DNA from: Impatiens glandulifera
Taxonomy: Eukaryota; Streptophyta; Magnoliopsida; Ericales; Balsaminaceae
Reading direction: 5' to 3'
NCBI RefSeq assembly: GCF_907164915.1
Contig: NW_025919457.1
Span: 1-64,000, forward strand
DNA length: 64,000 bases
Shown: positions 25,362 to 37,112 of the stretch, one piece after another
How the letters are laid out: each line of letters opens with the position of its first letter
Numbering within the stretch: the first letter of the stretch is position 1
Made by a program: the position numbers and the translations under genes
The notes under the pieces: generated by a model
The model's database searches: none
Seen by the model: the letters and a program-made list of their open reading frames with translations, nothing else
What the model was told of the DNA's origin: nothing

Positions 25362-25838
25362 TGTTACGACTTGTTTCGTAAGGTGTGTTTTGGGTTCAAG
25401 AATCACGTTCTTGATCTATAAAACCGGTGAAATTCTACAATTAAAGGGCAGCGGAAGGTTTTCAATAGAGAATTTGGTGGGAGGGGATAGAAGAATCAAG
25501 GGTGCGAAGAGAAATACTGTTGGTCTATACCAAACAGTCCATAGTAAATAATAATAGATGAATAGGGTCGAAGTTCATATCTTCATTATTCCATTCATGG
25601 TCCTTGGGGAAGAAAGATCAGCCTTATATAGGTGATATCTTGCCCCAAAATATTCGGTTACAACAACTTTAAAAGAATAACAGAATTCAGTTTGTAAAGT
25701 AGAAAAAGAAAGCAAAACAAAATAATAATACAACAAAACAGAAATCTGGCCCATGTGCACCATATGACCGAGACCGGGTGCCGAGAAAGGTTGCTGGAAT
25801 TTATTCTAGGACCGAGGCCTTGATTTTAGACCCTAACA
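25362..25838 (-). repeat. 5' LTR (minus-strand element)
   Basis: Same 477-bp repeat as 23517-23993, with five substitutions. On the minus strand CCTATATAAGGCTGATC (about 25618-25634) is a plausible LTR TATA box upstream of the element's transcription start. Confidence 0.95.
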
Positions 25839-27334
25839 GATACCTTGCTATTGCAAGTTCGAGTCTCTGCATTGCTACAGGAGAAACGCCTCTAATCCAA
25901 TTCATATCCATTTCTTTTTTTAAGCGACAAACTCTTCTCGTTATCATCAATCGGATGTGCTCCAAGATGTTAATGATAGACATTGATCTACTTGATAATA
26001 TCCATGAATTAAATGTTTCACAGATGTTATTGTCTACCATGTCACACTTTGGATACTCTTTGAGGTATTTCTTTGACCATTTTCTCTCACTAATTTGGAT
26101 CGCATAAGTACCGACTTCTTGTTTGGTTTGTTCGAGTACTCTTAAATTGGTATTAATTTGTTCTGGATAGGTGGATTGAGCACACCTTCAAAACAATAAT
26201 TTCAAGTCTTCACCCATATTTTTTCCTCTAACCCAATTTGTATACCAATGACGACAACAAAATTTATGATCTGTATTTGGTAATAATTCAGCAACTGCTC
26301 TTATTAATCCTTAACATAATGAAATCAAATAATTTAGCAATTATTCTTAGAAATTGTGTGATCAAATTTACATATCAAATTGTAATTTAAAAACATACAT
26401 TTTCCATGTCTGAAATGATGTTAATGTTGTCTCCTTCTTCTAAATGTAGATCCTCAATTAGAAGTTTAAAAACCATTCCCAAGTTGTTCGACTCACTCCT
26501 TCCACCACAACCCATGCTATCGGGAACATGTGATCATTTGGATCTCGGACAATAGCAGAAATTAGTTCCTCTTTACCTACAACCTTCAAAAAGCATCCAC
26601 TAACCCCAATTATTGATTTACAACCGTTTATACAATCACACATACATTATATAAAATTTTATTTCATTTGTGGTTTCATCTTTGATGGTTTTAAGAATAA
26701 AAGTATCATTATTCATTGATTGCAGTTCTTCCAAATAGTTCAATAACTCACTAAAGCCTTTCTCGATGTCACATTTAACTTCGGTCAAAACTATTCTTTT
26801 GGCTTTATTCATCAAAGAACAACTCACATCACAATTTAAATTTTCCCTACTAATGTTTTGTAGAAATGTCTCTTTGGGTTAAAATTCTATTGCGAAATTT
26901 CATCCTAACATACTTTGTAGAGACCAACATTTTCTTGTTATCAGAATAACAACGGTGCTCGGGACGATAATTCTTTACTATCCACTTTTTTTTTCTATTT
27001 TGTCCTTGCTTGAAAAAAAATACCAAGAACACCCTTCTTTGTTGCATTTCACCCTCATTCTATTAGAGTCTTGTTTAATCCATTTTAAACTAACTCTGCA
27101 ATCACATTAATAATCATTTATAGCATCTTTTATTATTTTTTTATTCAAACACCATGCCTATGATGAGCCTCCTCCCTGCACTCTGAACAGAAGGGTTGGA
27201 TTTTAAATGAGAAGATTGTTGTCTCTTTACTTACATCATCATCAAGCCCCTCATAATCACTTTCTTCACTACCACTACACAAATAACTCTCGGGGTCACT
27301 TTTATCAAAATATTTAATCGATCAAGATCTCTAA

Positions 27335-27916
27335 TGGGCATGAGATGTTCTTTACTATAGTGTACAACTCGAAGAAATCTACAACATATTAATAAAAATG
27401 TAATTTTAAGATAGCAAAAGTTACAAGTGTAAATGCGAATGAATTTTAAGAATATATATTACCGCTGGAATTTTAGAGAGTTTCTCCGAAGTAACGATTG
27501 TATTCTTACAATGACGTCCTTTAGAACTTTCACCTAAAAAATTCTTGATTTTTCCTAATTCGTATTTTCCTGAATAAGTTTTTCAAACATTTTAATCAAA
27601 ATGTGCATAATCATACCAATAAAAAAAAATATCAGTATTAGTGGATCATCAAGATAGTTTAGAAGTAATAGTTTAGTAAATCATTAAAGTAAATTATATA
27701 TTTTCTACATCATAAACTTCCACGGATAAAATTCTAAAAGGAACTATTACGCTTCTTAATATTAAACTTTATGACCTAATCTCTTTTGTTATTTTCGATA
27801 CAATTACTTGCAAACATCAATTTAAAGAAAACACCTCAACTGGTGGAGTTGGTCGATGACAGTAAGGTGAAAATTTTGTCTTTTACCAGTATTAAGATTA
27901 AAATAAATCATAACCT
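27335..27916. other. Intergenic DNA upstream of the MULE transposase
   Basis: No gene seen. It may include the lost 5' terminus of the MULE; no terminal inverted repeat was recognised. Confidence 0.35.
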
Positions 27917-28096
27917 CTTCTAGCCTAGCGACAACAAGAGATGGATATCCCTCAGACTTCCATGAGATCCTAAGTTCGAGCCCGTAGGAGCAGCGGAACC
28001 CATCGTTCTAAAAAAAGATTAAAATAAATCAACTTGAGTTCTTAGGATTAGTCGCACTCCATAGGAGCAGCGGAACCCAACGTTCTAAAAAAAGAT
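27917..28096 (+). mobile_element. tRNA-derived SINE, family 1
   Basis: The head carries A-box CTAGCCTAGCGAC and B-box CTAAGTTCGAGCCC, and the tail motif is gcagcggaacccatcgttctaaa. The tail (ggagcagcggaaccca then cgttctaaaaaaagatt) occurs twice, at about 27987-28021 and 28062-28097, so the copy has a partial tandem duplication or a second copy inserted in its tail. Confidence 0.65.
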
Positions 28097-28099
28097 TTT

Positions 28100-29210
28100 C
28101 TTAGATGGATGAACTTTCAATTGAAAAAGACGTACAATATGCAAGAAGACAGTCACCAATTTTTCTTTAAACATAAAGGTAAGTCCGGTTTTATGATTAC
28201 AAAAGTTAATAACATTGTTTGCTTTGGATACATTCTCAAGAAGAAAACAAAATATAACAAAATTCTTTCAGTGGAATATCATAATTGTTTAACCATGGGC
28301 ATATGAAATTATTTTAGCCTTATGAAGTTTGTGGTAGTACTTAACTACAAGAAATTATTCTGACATATCAAAGATGAACACACAAATTTACAGCACTCAA
28401 TTCTCCATTTTGAGTTATAAATTAGTGGAGTTTAATATATACTCAAACAAAGAATATAGTTTCATCTATGTGCATAATATATTAAATTTTAGATATATTA
28501 TGAACACAATCAAACAATATTAGTGAAGTTTCATATCTACTCAAACAAATAATATAATTTCAGTAGATATGACTATCTAAAAGGAACAAATAGAAAAACC
28601 CTAATCTAAACCTTAAATTCAATATATCTCAATCTAAACCTAAATCAAACCAAACGACATTAACGAACGAAGAAGTTAAACCAAAATCTAAATACCAGAA
28701 TCGTTGATGGTTTAATGAAGTATTTTTTGAGATGATCAAAGAAACATATGAACGATAATGAAATGAATTAAAGAAGATGACGTAACTGTTGATAAATAAT
28801 AACGTGTTTGACATTTAGAAAATATTATATTGCCACTTTAATTAAAATAGACGGAACTAGCTAACGTTCGTTTAATAAAAAGCTTCAAATGGCCAAAACA
28901 TTGATAATTCGAGCCTCATATGGTAAAAACGCCTCAAGTTCGAGCCCAAATGATAATTTGACCATATTTAAATTTAAGGACTATTTGATTTGTATATTTA
29001 AATAAGAATATGAATGACTTTGATAATAAGTATAGAAAGGAAATTAATTTAACTTGTTTGATTTATAAGATTATGATTTTCAAAACACTTTTTTTTCTTT
29101 TCTTTTTTATTTTTAAAATGATCAATTTTATAAAAATTCGTTTAAACACACAACGATAAAAGCATGATATGGAAAAAGTTATTTACAAATTGAATATATT
29201 AGAATAATTA
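28100..29210. other. AT-rich intergenic DNA
   Basis: No gene recognised. 'ataatataatttc'-type phrases at 28440-28570 recur twice about 110 bp apart, a weak local duplication. Confidence 0.35.
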
Positions 29211-29214
29211 ACTG

Positions 29215-29480
29215 ACTCGAAGATTTTTAAGAAAAAAATAATAAAATTTCACACGAATTCATAAATTTTTCGAATCCAATCTCCGACATCGTCATGATAA
29301 TAGCATTGTAAATAATCTTTAATGGTCTACTTTCGTTGTTAAAAGTTCCCTGAGTTTTTTCCATCTAGATAGTCCACTAGAAAATTATAGAGACATAAAC
29401 CAATCTTTTAAGTCTCGCATTTTTAATTGCCTCAATTCATGCCTCCCAATAATCACTAATCGTTTCCGGTATAACCCATT
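29215..29480 (-). mobile_element. LINE (L1-type) 3'-end remnant, copy 3
   Basis: On the minus strand a 'tagtggactatctagatgg' block is followed by 'acaatgctattatcatgacgatg', matching the IWLERN...IIHNTIIM part of the family. The copy is heavily diverged with no open frame. Confidence 0.5.
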
Positions 29481-29596
29481 ATATTCCACTCAATAATGTA
29501 AAATTATATAAGAAGTCGTCTCAAACTAAAAGCCTAATTATTTTTAAAGTTTGTTTATTCTTTTGTTAGTATGATATAGCTACTAGAGTCATATTT

Positions 29597-30345
29597 AGGT
29601 ATTGAACGGGTATCCTACCTGTCGGGTAATAAAGTATCAATCCCCGAAACGGATTTTTATTTTATTACCCGAACTCAACGAATATCTCTATTTGTATCTT
29701 CATTCCTGATTCGTTAGGTATCCAATCCCTAACCCCATTACCCGATAAAAATATAAATTTATATTTATTGTTTTCTAAATATTAAAAACACAAATGAAAA
29801 TATTACTTATTTGTATCGTTATATTATAGAAGTTCAACAAAATATAACAACTTTGTTGTTATTATTATTTGAAGTTCAACAAAAACTAGAGAGAATGTAA
29901 AGAAAGTTGAATGAATGTTAAATTTGAAAACAAAAATTAGAGAGAAATTAAAGAAAATTGAATGAATGTTAAACTTAAAAATAAAAAGTGAAGAGCGAGT
30001 AGAGAGAAAAAAATATTTTATTATATAATAAATGAAATATTAAAAGTCATTCGAAAGAGAAATTAAAATAATGATGGCAAGGAGTATATGGATATGAGTA
30101 AATAAATAATATATTTATTATAAATTTATAATGATTATAATAACGTGAAATTTGAAAAGACATTTTAAACTCTAACAATATATATATATATATCGGGTAT
30201 CGGGTTTGGTTTCATATACTCTCATTCTCTACCTCGAACCCGATTGGGTAAACATTTTCACTCTCTATTTCTGACTCCGACTCCAATTTTAAATATCTGA
30301 ACTACACCATCGGGTATCCACGAGTATCGAGTATACGGGTACCAT
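29597..30345. mobile_element. Possible MITE with GGGTATC/GATACCC-rich ends
   Basis: The left part contains gaacgggtatcctacc and gtcgggtaataaagtatc. The right part contains its rough inverse: cgggtatccacgagtatcgagtat and acgggtaccattaacatcc. The middle is plain AT-rich sequence. Non-autonomous plant DNA elements with GGGTACCCG-type subterminal repeats look like this. No target duplication could be fixed. Confidence 0.45.
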
Positions 30346-30714
30346 TAACATCCTCACTCATATTCATTATTTTACGAGTCTTAATTATCCATGTCATTTT
30401 CTTCTGGTGGTTCGCTCTTGAGAAAAAAAAATATTTTCGAATGAGATAGTGTAATAAACATCACCCTAAGATTATGTGTATGTATAAAATAGAACTTTAG
30501 ATTTATGACATTGAACCACTCTATTTTCATAGTAAAGGAAAAGATAATTGAGATTGAACAAACTTGATCTAAATATCACAAAAGACGTTGCAGACATAGA
30601 ATAGGATTGTGTAACAGTTGTTGGACAGTGGATGGTTGGATTTGAGCCTGAACTTGGGTAAAATTCATTCTTCTAACGAATTAAATAAAAATTAAAATAA
30701 AAAACGTTAATAAA

Positions 30715-31285
30715 ATATTATCGTGTTCGTAAATCGTCGAGAATAACGATTAATTCTCCGACGAACTCTACCGACTTTCTGGAATGAATTTTAGAAAAAC
30801 ATCAAAATAATAACATTATAAATGATACATATCGGACGGTTACGATCGGTGAAAGTTAAACGATTTCTCTCCAACCGGATAGTCCACCAAAAAATAATTG
30901 GAATGGTAACTCATTATGTATGACTTTCATATTAACCACATCAATCCAAATTTCTCAATAAGTACCCAAATACTCGGACATCACTTAATGAATCTCACTG
31001 ATACTTCACAAAAGACTCCAGATACTAGTCACATCTTGACAATAAAAAAGTAAGTGAGTTGTCGATTCAACCTCCTCGTGGTATATACGACTAACCATAA
31101 CATAACATGTTTTCATGCACATCATCGGTAAGAATTTCACTGTGAATAACGTTTCATCCAAAGAACAAGATCTTGGATAGAATCGTTGACTCTCAAAATT
31201 TCTCCCAACAAAAATTATATAAACTCATCTTAGCGAATAATTTATAGCAATACTCCACATGAAAACTATTCATGTGTACGTTTAA
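30715..31285 (-). mobile_element. LINE (L1-type) 3'-end remnant, copy 4
   Basis: The minus strand aligns with 6100-6620. It has the 'caagatcttggat' zf-RVT block (about 31170), the 'cgtatatacc' and 'atgtgactagtatctggag' blocks, and the tail at 30740-30900 equivalent to ERNR...GKSVESVGELI. Frames are broken. Confidence 0.65.
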
Positions 31286-31289
31286 TCCC

Positions 31290-32335
31290 TATCCAACATA
31301 AAATTTTATTATAAGAAAGGGGATTGTACAAGAATCCAATGTTAGTTATCTTGGTTAATGGATTTTGGTCATTAGAAATCTAAATCGAGTCAATCATTTT
31401 ATTTGGTTTTTTTTCATTCCTCAATATTTAAAATGATTCAGAAACTCTTATTTCAATCTTATTAACCAAACATTTTATTTTTACGCATTCCATTTCTTAA
31501 TTCTCAAGCCCCTTAACCAAACTGCCCTACCGACCACACCTTGTCTAACCTAATCCAATTATCTCTTCTTAGGATTCTTTTCCCAACTAACAAAATATTG
31601 TAATTAACCAATTAAATTTTAAATAATTTATTTAATTTAAATTTTTTCAAAGTTTCAAACAATAGTAGAAAAAATTAAAAAAATAAATAAAAATTCTCAT
31701 CTTCTCACCCTGAATGTTTTTCAACCAATAATATAATAATACATCATACTCTCCCTTATTTTCTCTCCCAAATTTTCTCTCTATCACTTCTCATGTTGTA
31801 AATCCTAAACCTTTTGTAATCTAAATTGAGCTACAAATTAGTCTAAATTTAACTATAATCCAAAATAAATGTTAATTTTATTCAATTTATTCGTCAAAAA
31901 TATTTCACAATTTTCTATATACTAATTTAAAAATGTAAATTATTCTGAATAAGCTGAATAATTACATAGGTATCTAAAATAAATTTGTGATCAAACTAAT
32001 ATCAAATTATTATGAAATATATTTGGTTTGGTTTGAATGTATGAAAAAATAGGTGGGTATTAAAATTGAATGAAAATATATAAAAGTATAAAAAAAACAT
32101 ATCACATAATTTATGGGTCCTACGCAATAAATGGAGTGGGACCCATGAGAGTGACAGGGAAAGAGATCATCGTAACGTACAGAACGGTCTTCTGTCTGTC
32201 TGTTCAGCATGTGACCAGTGACCCTCTTCCCACTTAACGGTCACTTTTTCACGTGATTCTTTGCTACACTAATTATTCAAATTTTAAATAACTTTTTATA
32301 TTTAAATTTTAAAAATATATAATTACGTGTGATAA
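31290..32335. other. Intergenic DNA, nothing recognised
   Basis: A less AT-rich patch at 32110-32260 (ggacccatgagagtgacaggg, cttctgtctgtctgttcagc) stands out but matches nothing I know. No hairpin of microRNA-precursor type was recognised. Confidence 0.35.
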
Positions 32336-32776
32336 TATATATATATATATATATATATATTAAATTATACATTTATATTAAAAATTAAAAGAGTGATACG
32401 AGATGAAATGATGTGTCGCTGTATCACTGACTGGAAAAAAGATAATGATTAAAGAGAGAATACAGAGAAAATTTGTTATTTTTCGACCAATCAAATTGCT
32501 ATCATCTTTCAAAATTCCCTCTCTTCCCTATCATTTTTCTAAAAATTATTTAAATATAACAACAAAAATGATATGATAAATAAAAAGAAAATTAAAAATA
32601 AATAATAATATAATACAACTACGTTCAGCTTTTCGATAAAAATAATTAAGTCCGACTGATTTTTTAAAAAGAATCTAAGAAATGTCATATTAATATATTA
32701 TAAATTATACATATTAATATATATCAAATCACTATTATTATTAAAAATTAACAATTTCTATCTATTTAAATAGATA
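32336..32776. other. AT-rich intergenic DNA with an (AT)n run
   Basis: An (AT)11-12 run lies at 32336-32360, followed by A/T-rich sequence with no gene. Confidence 0.4.
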
Positions 32777-32778
32777 AA

Positions 32779-32826
<48 letters not shown>
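32779..32826. repeat. (TTA)n microsatellite, about 16 repeats
   Basis: Uninterrupted TTA/ATT trinucleotide run. Confidence 0.93.
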
Positions 32827-32829
32827 GAT

Positions 32830-33984
32830 GGGAGATAAAGATTAAACTACTCAAGCTAGTCATATCCGGATAAAATAAATATTGCTCAAATAATTTTGTT
32901 TTATCCACAGCTGTGTTATAAGGCTCAAAACGCTTACATTTTTTTATTTTATATTTTCTTTTATAGAATCTTTCACTTTTTAAATATTATCCATTCATAA
33001 TATTATATTTTAAAATATTTCGAAATTAATGCATGTCTATCTCAATTGAAGAGAAAATAGGTAAGACTTTCTTTAACTAGAGTTAGATTTAACAATATGA
33101 TAGATAATATTTTATTTATTTTTTAATATATTTAATTTTTTAATCCCTTCTTTTTATGTGGCTTAAGTTAATTTGATTTTTTTTAATTGGGGGTAAGTTA
33201 GCATTATCTTAAACATTAATTTCATTTAAATTTAAGACATTTTTTTTTATTAAAAATGAAATCTATAACATTTGAAATTAGTTCATCTATGTTTTTTTTA
33301 TAAGTTTTTTTTAAAAAAACAACAACTGGTGTTTATTGATAAAAATATTCTTATATTTTCCCTCTCTTTACATTGAATAACAAATCAATTTTAAATAATT
33401 AAATAGATGAAATGATCCTTGAGTTTTAGAAAAAAAAATTCTTAAAAACACAAAAACTTAAAAATCAAACAAGTTCTTGATCTCTTATAAATTATTTTTC
33501 TTATTATCTTACAATATTAATATATTATAGTATTTAAGTAAACTATTCAATGGTATTGATTTAAGTTGAATTAGTATTTTAATATATTTTTTAATATAAT
33601 TGTTGTTATAAAGTTAAAAATAAATAAATATATAAAAATATTTAAGAAGCGCCTAACTACAAATATTACAATAATTTAGATGAATAAAAAATTACAATTA
33701 AACTGATAAAAATAAACTAAGCATAAGTCGAATCAAAATAATCTAAAATTAAACCCTTGCAACTTTAATTAATTATATTGACACAACTTATAAGTTTTAG
33801 GATTTCAGTTATATATTTAAATAATATCGATTTGTATGAGTTAGTTAAGAAAAAATGGATTATATGGTAAACTGATTTAAAGTGTATTATTATTTTAATA
33901 AATAAAATATATTTTTAGTATTTTAATTGATAAAAATTTTAAAAAATAAAATTTTAATTTATTCAAAAAAGTTTAATAAATTTT
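32830..33984. other. AT-rich intergenic DNA
   Basis: No gene or repeat family recognised. Confidence 0.35.
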
Positions 33985-34530
33985 AACCAGTGCTTTCCAA
34001 AAACCGAAAAATCGGTTCTTACCGATAGCATACCGATTTCATTTTATCGATTGACCAATTATAACGATTTAGGTAAACCGATTTTTTGATTTTCTACTAG
34101 TTTATCGTTAAACTAATAATAATTTAATTATATATTTATAACTTATATTAGTTATTTTTTATGTAAATATTAAATATATCATAATATTTAATAATCTATA
34201 TATATTAGTTATTTTTAAATTATAATTTGTATAAAATTATTTTTTTTAAATTATAAATTATATAAAATTAAAAAAAAAATTAAAATACAACTGAAATAGT
34301 TTCATTAAATATGTAAAAATATTTTTATAATATTTCAATAATATTGAATTATAAAATAAAAATATAATGAAATTAAAAAAATAAATTGTATTATCGGTTC
34401 TCGGTTAACCAACCGAAATAGATAAACCAAAATCGGTAAAATAGATATAATATCGGTCGATGAACCAATTTGTAAAATAAAGAGTAAAATCGGACAGATT
34501 AATCGGTAAACTGTCTGTTTGAGCACCCAG
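33985..34530. mobile_element. Possible MITE with CCGAT/ATCGG-rich inverted arms
   Basis: The left arm reads cagtgctttccaaaaaccg and then 'aatcggtt..taccgat..accgattt'. The right arm reads 'tatcggttctcggttaaccaaccgaaat' and ends 'taatcggtaaactgtctgtttgagcaccc', roughly the reverse complement of the left end. The AT-only core lies between. No target duplication was found. Confidence 0.35.
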
Positions 34531-34534
34531 AAAA

Positions 34535-34829
34535 AAAAAATATTTCAAGTCATCTAAACTGTCAAACATCAATCCAATTGAACATGAATTCATCCATACG
34601 ATTTAGATGTTTGGTTTAGATAAGAAGGCATGGACCTCCCTCCATCCCAAGGGGAAAAGGACTCAAAGAGGTAAATAGAAGGAACTTAAAAATTCTTTGA
34701 CAAAATATTATTTAACAAAAAGTGTTTTGATTTGGCACAAATTGTTCTGTTGTCACTGTTACATAGTTAGTAAAACATTTTTTTTAAATAAATCATATAG
34801 ATATTTAGGATATTAATGTGAAATTTTTT
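34535..34829. other. Intergenic DNA
   Basis: No gene recognised. Confidence 0.35.
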
Positions 34830-34940
34830 TAGGAATTAAATTAGAACTAACATGACACCTCACCATTATGATCCCGCTTAAATTTGAAACGTTTTCAAAT
34901 TAAATCAAACTTGTGACATTTTGATTTCTTAATTTGAATT
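34830..34940 (-). mobile_element. tRNA-derived SINE, family 2 (partial)
   Basis: The minus strand reads 'aaatcaaaatgtcacaagtttga' (degenerate B-box), then 'gaaaacgtttcaaatttaagcgggatcataatggtgaggtgtcat', then A-rich tail-like sequence. This matches the bodies of the 49.5 and 55.8 kb copies. Confidence 0.5.
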
Positions 34941-34944
34941 ATAA

Positions 34945-36165
34945 AAATGTCCAACAAAACAAAAAAAAATATATTCTAGCAGAATTTTTATGTGTAATAT
35001 AAAGTTGTCTGGAGAAAAACAAAATTATATTTTGTGATGAATAAGCATTGGTCGATGTAACCTAAAATTCTCTATGGATGAGAATTTATTTGAAAAGTAG
35101 ACGCATCTAGAATTCTCAATTATTTTCCTTTTTATATTTTAAACAAACATATATGATTATATAATTTAAATAATCACTCGTTAATAAATAATTTTCAAAC
35201 CAATATAACCTACAAATGAAACTGTGGTTCAACCACTAACCAATCAAATTAAAGGTTTGAAATTTATCGTAAAATAGAGTTTTAACGTCTAACGTTTTAA
35301 GTTCGATTTCATTAAAAATAATTAAATTTAAATGGTGGGACGATATATCTTCCTTAAAAATAAACACCCATAAAAAAATAATCAAAAGTAAATATTAAGG
35401 ATTTGAGATCCAATAATTTGTCTTTTTCACCAATATTTTCCCATTATCTAAATATATTTAAATATACTATATAAGAAATTAACTTGTAAGAAAAGCTAAA
35501 ATGGTCCCCCATCTGTTAAGAATAATTTAGTGTCCTTCAAATTTCCAATATCTCCTATCTTGTTATTACCAATAAACCTCCAAATCAAAGAGGAAAATCT
35601 TGAAAATTTGTACATAAATTTAATTATTATTCACCCATTTGGAATTAACTAATATAATATGTTATTAAAAAACATATAATTAATAAATTCAATTATATAC
35701 TTTAATCAAACAAAACATACAAAACTTGATTTTAGCTAACATATTTATCAAATAAATTAGGCTGCAATATAATACAAAATTAATTGGGCATACATATCTA
35801 ACATTTTTTTCTTTCTTTTTAAATGCATAGAATTAAGGGCATCTCTACTTTTCCTTTTTCAACGTCAAATTTATATTCCATATTCTTTGTCTTAATTGAT
35901 ACTAAATGAATATCAATTATATATAGCAATAGTAATATCAATTCAAGGTCTATTGATAATGAATTGTTCATAACCTTTAAATTTATGTATTCTACAATTT
36001 CTATATCATAGACAAAACTCAATTTCACTCATTGAATAAAAATATATATATATTTTTTTTATATATTTTTACAAAATAAATAAATCAATAAATTAATTCC
36101 TTAAAAACAAAATTACTTAATTTTGTCAATTTTGTTTTTCGTTATTATTATTATTTTTTTAAATA
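34945..36165. other. AT-rich intergenic DNA
   Basis: No gene. A segment at about 35225-35340 with 'aacgttttaagttcgatttcatt' may be a further degenerate family 2 SINE on the plus strand, but this is not certain. Confidence 0.35.
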
Positions 36166-36169
36166 TTTC

Positions 36170-36345
36170 TTTTTGCCTAGAAGCAAAAAGAAGTGGATAT
36201 TTTCAACCTCGATCTCTAAGGTCCTGGTTCGAATTCATCAAGCGGCAAGTTCTAATTGTCTAGTTAAGTGCGTTTATGGGCTATGTATTTAACCCATGAG
36301 GATAAGTTGCACTCTAACAAGAAGCGGAACCTAAAAAAAATCATC
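36170..36345 (+). mobile_element. tRNA-derived SINE, family 1
   Basis: B-box-like GTCCTGGTTCGAATTC is at about 36222-36237, with the shared body (gtctagttaagtgcgttta, then ctatgtatttaaccca, then gttgcactctaacaagaagcgg) and a terminal A run. The A-box region (tgcctagaagc) is degenerate. Confidence 0.65.
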
Positions 36346-36349
36346 GTAG

Positions 36350-37079
36350 ATAATCTTTTTTATGCATATTTATAGAGTACCTATTTTCCTTTACACATAT
36401 CATTTTCAAAAGAAAAATAATATGAAAGGAAGTAATTTTGCATGGAAATTTTACTTTGTTATTAAATGTGGATTAAGGAAAGTAATTTGGGAGAGAGAAT
36501 GGAGAAAAAGAAAAAATAGAGAAAAAATTTGTTATTTTTTTCAAAGAATAAGATTGCACTAAATATATGTTAATGAGTTATAAATATATGTAAGTCCGAT
36601 CCCTCTCAAATTCTCTCCCTAATCATTTCTCGTATTAAATATATGTAAATGAGTTATAAATTAGTTTATTTTTTTACACATACATCTAGACTATTTTAAA
36701 ATTAAAATACAAAACCTAATCCATTTTTCGGAAATATTTATGATATATACGCTAATAAAGAGTTTTGTCTAAATTTGATTGTCGCAAAGAATGCCATATA
36801 TAGGAGGGAGGTTCGATCAATACGATAAGTGTCATATTTAGCTTTATAAAAATTATTTTATAATTATATAAATTTTAAAAGAATATGCATGTGTAATTGA
36901 ATCCAAGTCCAAATAAATTTATGAATTTGTCTAAGAGAAATTTAACTTCTAGTTATTGCTTCAATTGAAATAGTTTGGGAATAGAATACTAGTCTACTTT
37001 GTTCAAAATAATTTATAAGATTTAAACTAATAATACTTCAATTATGGGAAGTGGGCATCTAATTCTTCTTTCCAAAATT
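36350..37079. other. AT-rich intergenic DNA
   Basis: No gene. 'gtaaatgagttataaat'-type phrases repeat at about 36570 and 36645. Confidence 0.35.
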
Positions 37080-37080
37080 G

Positions 37081-37109
<29 letters not shown>
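37081..37109. repeat. Poly-A tract (29 bp)
   Basis: Uninterrupted A run followed by gagaga. It may be an old retroposon tail, but no element was recognised upstream. Confidence 0.85.

Positions 37110-37112
<3 letters not shown>

Larger units (their letters stand above)
23512..25843 (-). mobile_element. Young Ty3-type LTR element with gag only (TR-GAG-like), with TSD
   Basis: The element proper is 23517-25838, flanked by the identical 5-mer gatac (23512-23516 and 25839-25843). Two 477-bp LTRs bound a 1.37-kb internal region. On the minus strand the order is 5' LTR, primer binding site, gag-like ORF, polypurine tract, 3' LTR. There is no room for protease, reverse transcriptase, RNase H or integrase, so it is non-autonomous. 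The LTRs differ at 5 of 477 positions (about 99% identity), which points to a recent insertion. Its target was already a MULE transposase gene. Confidence 0.95.
23246..27330 (-). pseudogene. Mutator-like (MuDR/MULE) transposase pseudogene, split by an LTR element
   Basis: Minus-strand parts in order. An acidic N-terminal stretch (27240-27310, SDPESYLCSGSEESDYEG) precedes a MuDR DNA-binding domain (26850-27047; WIVKNYRPEH). A linker lies at 26636-26827. The MULE catalytic domain (26458-26643) contains GCKSIIGVSGCFLK and MFPIAWVVVEG. A further part at about 26160-26310 reads FCCRHWYTNWVRGKN. The MVDNNICETFNSWIL segment (25850-26040) is followed, beyond the inserted element, by a SWIM zinc finger (23248-23496) with CTCRMWQLTCIPCAH. 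The gene is dead: a TGA stands where a Trp codon is usual after LLF (about 26190), frames shift, the 2.3-kb element interrupts it, and the C-terminus after GREF is short. The terminal inverted repeats were not located. Confidence 0.88.

Noticed and set aside
32110..32260. Possible microRNA precursor
   Set aside because: The patch is GC-richer than its flanks, but I could not find a long hairpin or a known mature microRNA sequence.
33985..34530. Integrated virus sequence
   Set aside because: No reverse transcriptase, coat or movement-protein motif was seen here or elsewhere in the window. The only reverse-transcribing elements are LINEs, SINEs and one gag-only LTR element.
34335..34593. Two overlapping minus-strand frames
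   Set aside because: They lie in the possible MITE with ATCGG-rich arms; products are low-complexity and match nothing.
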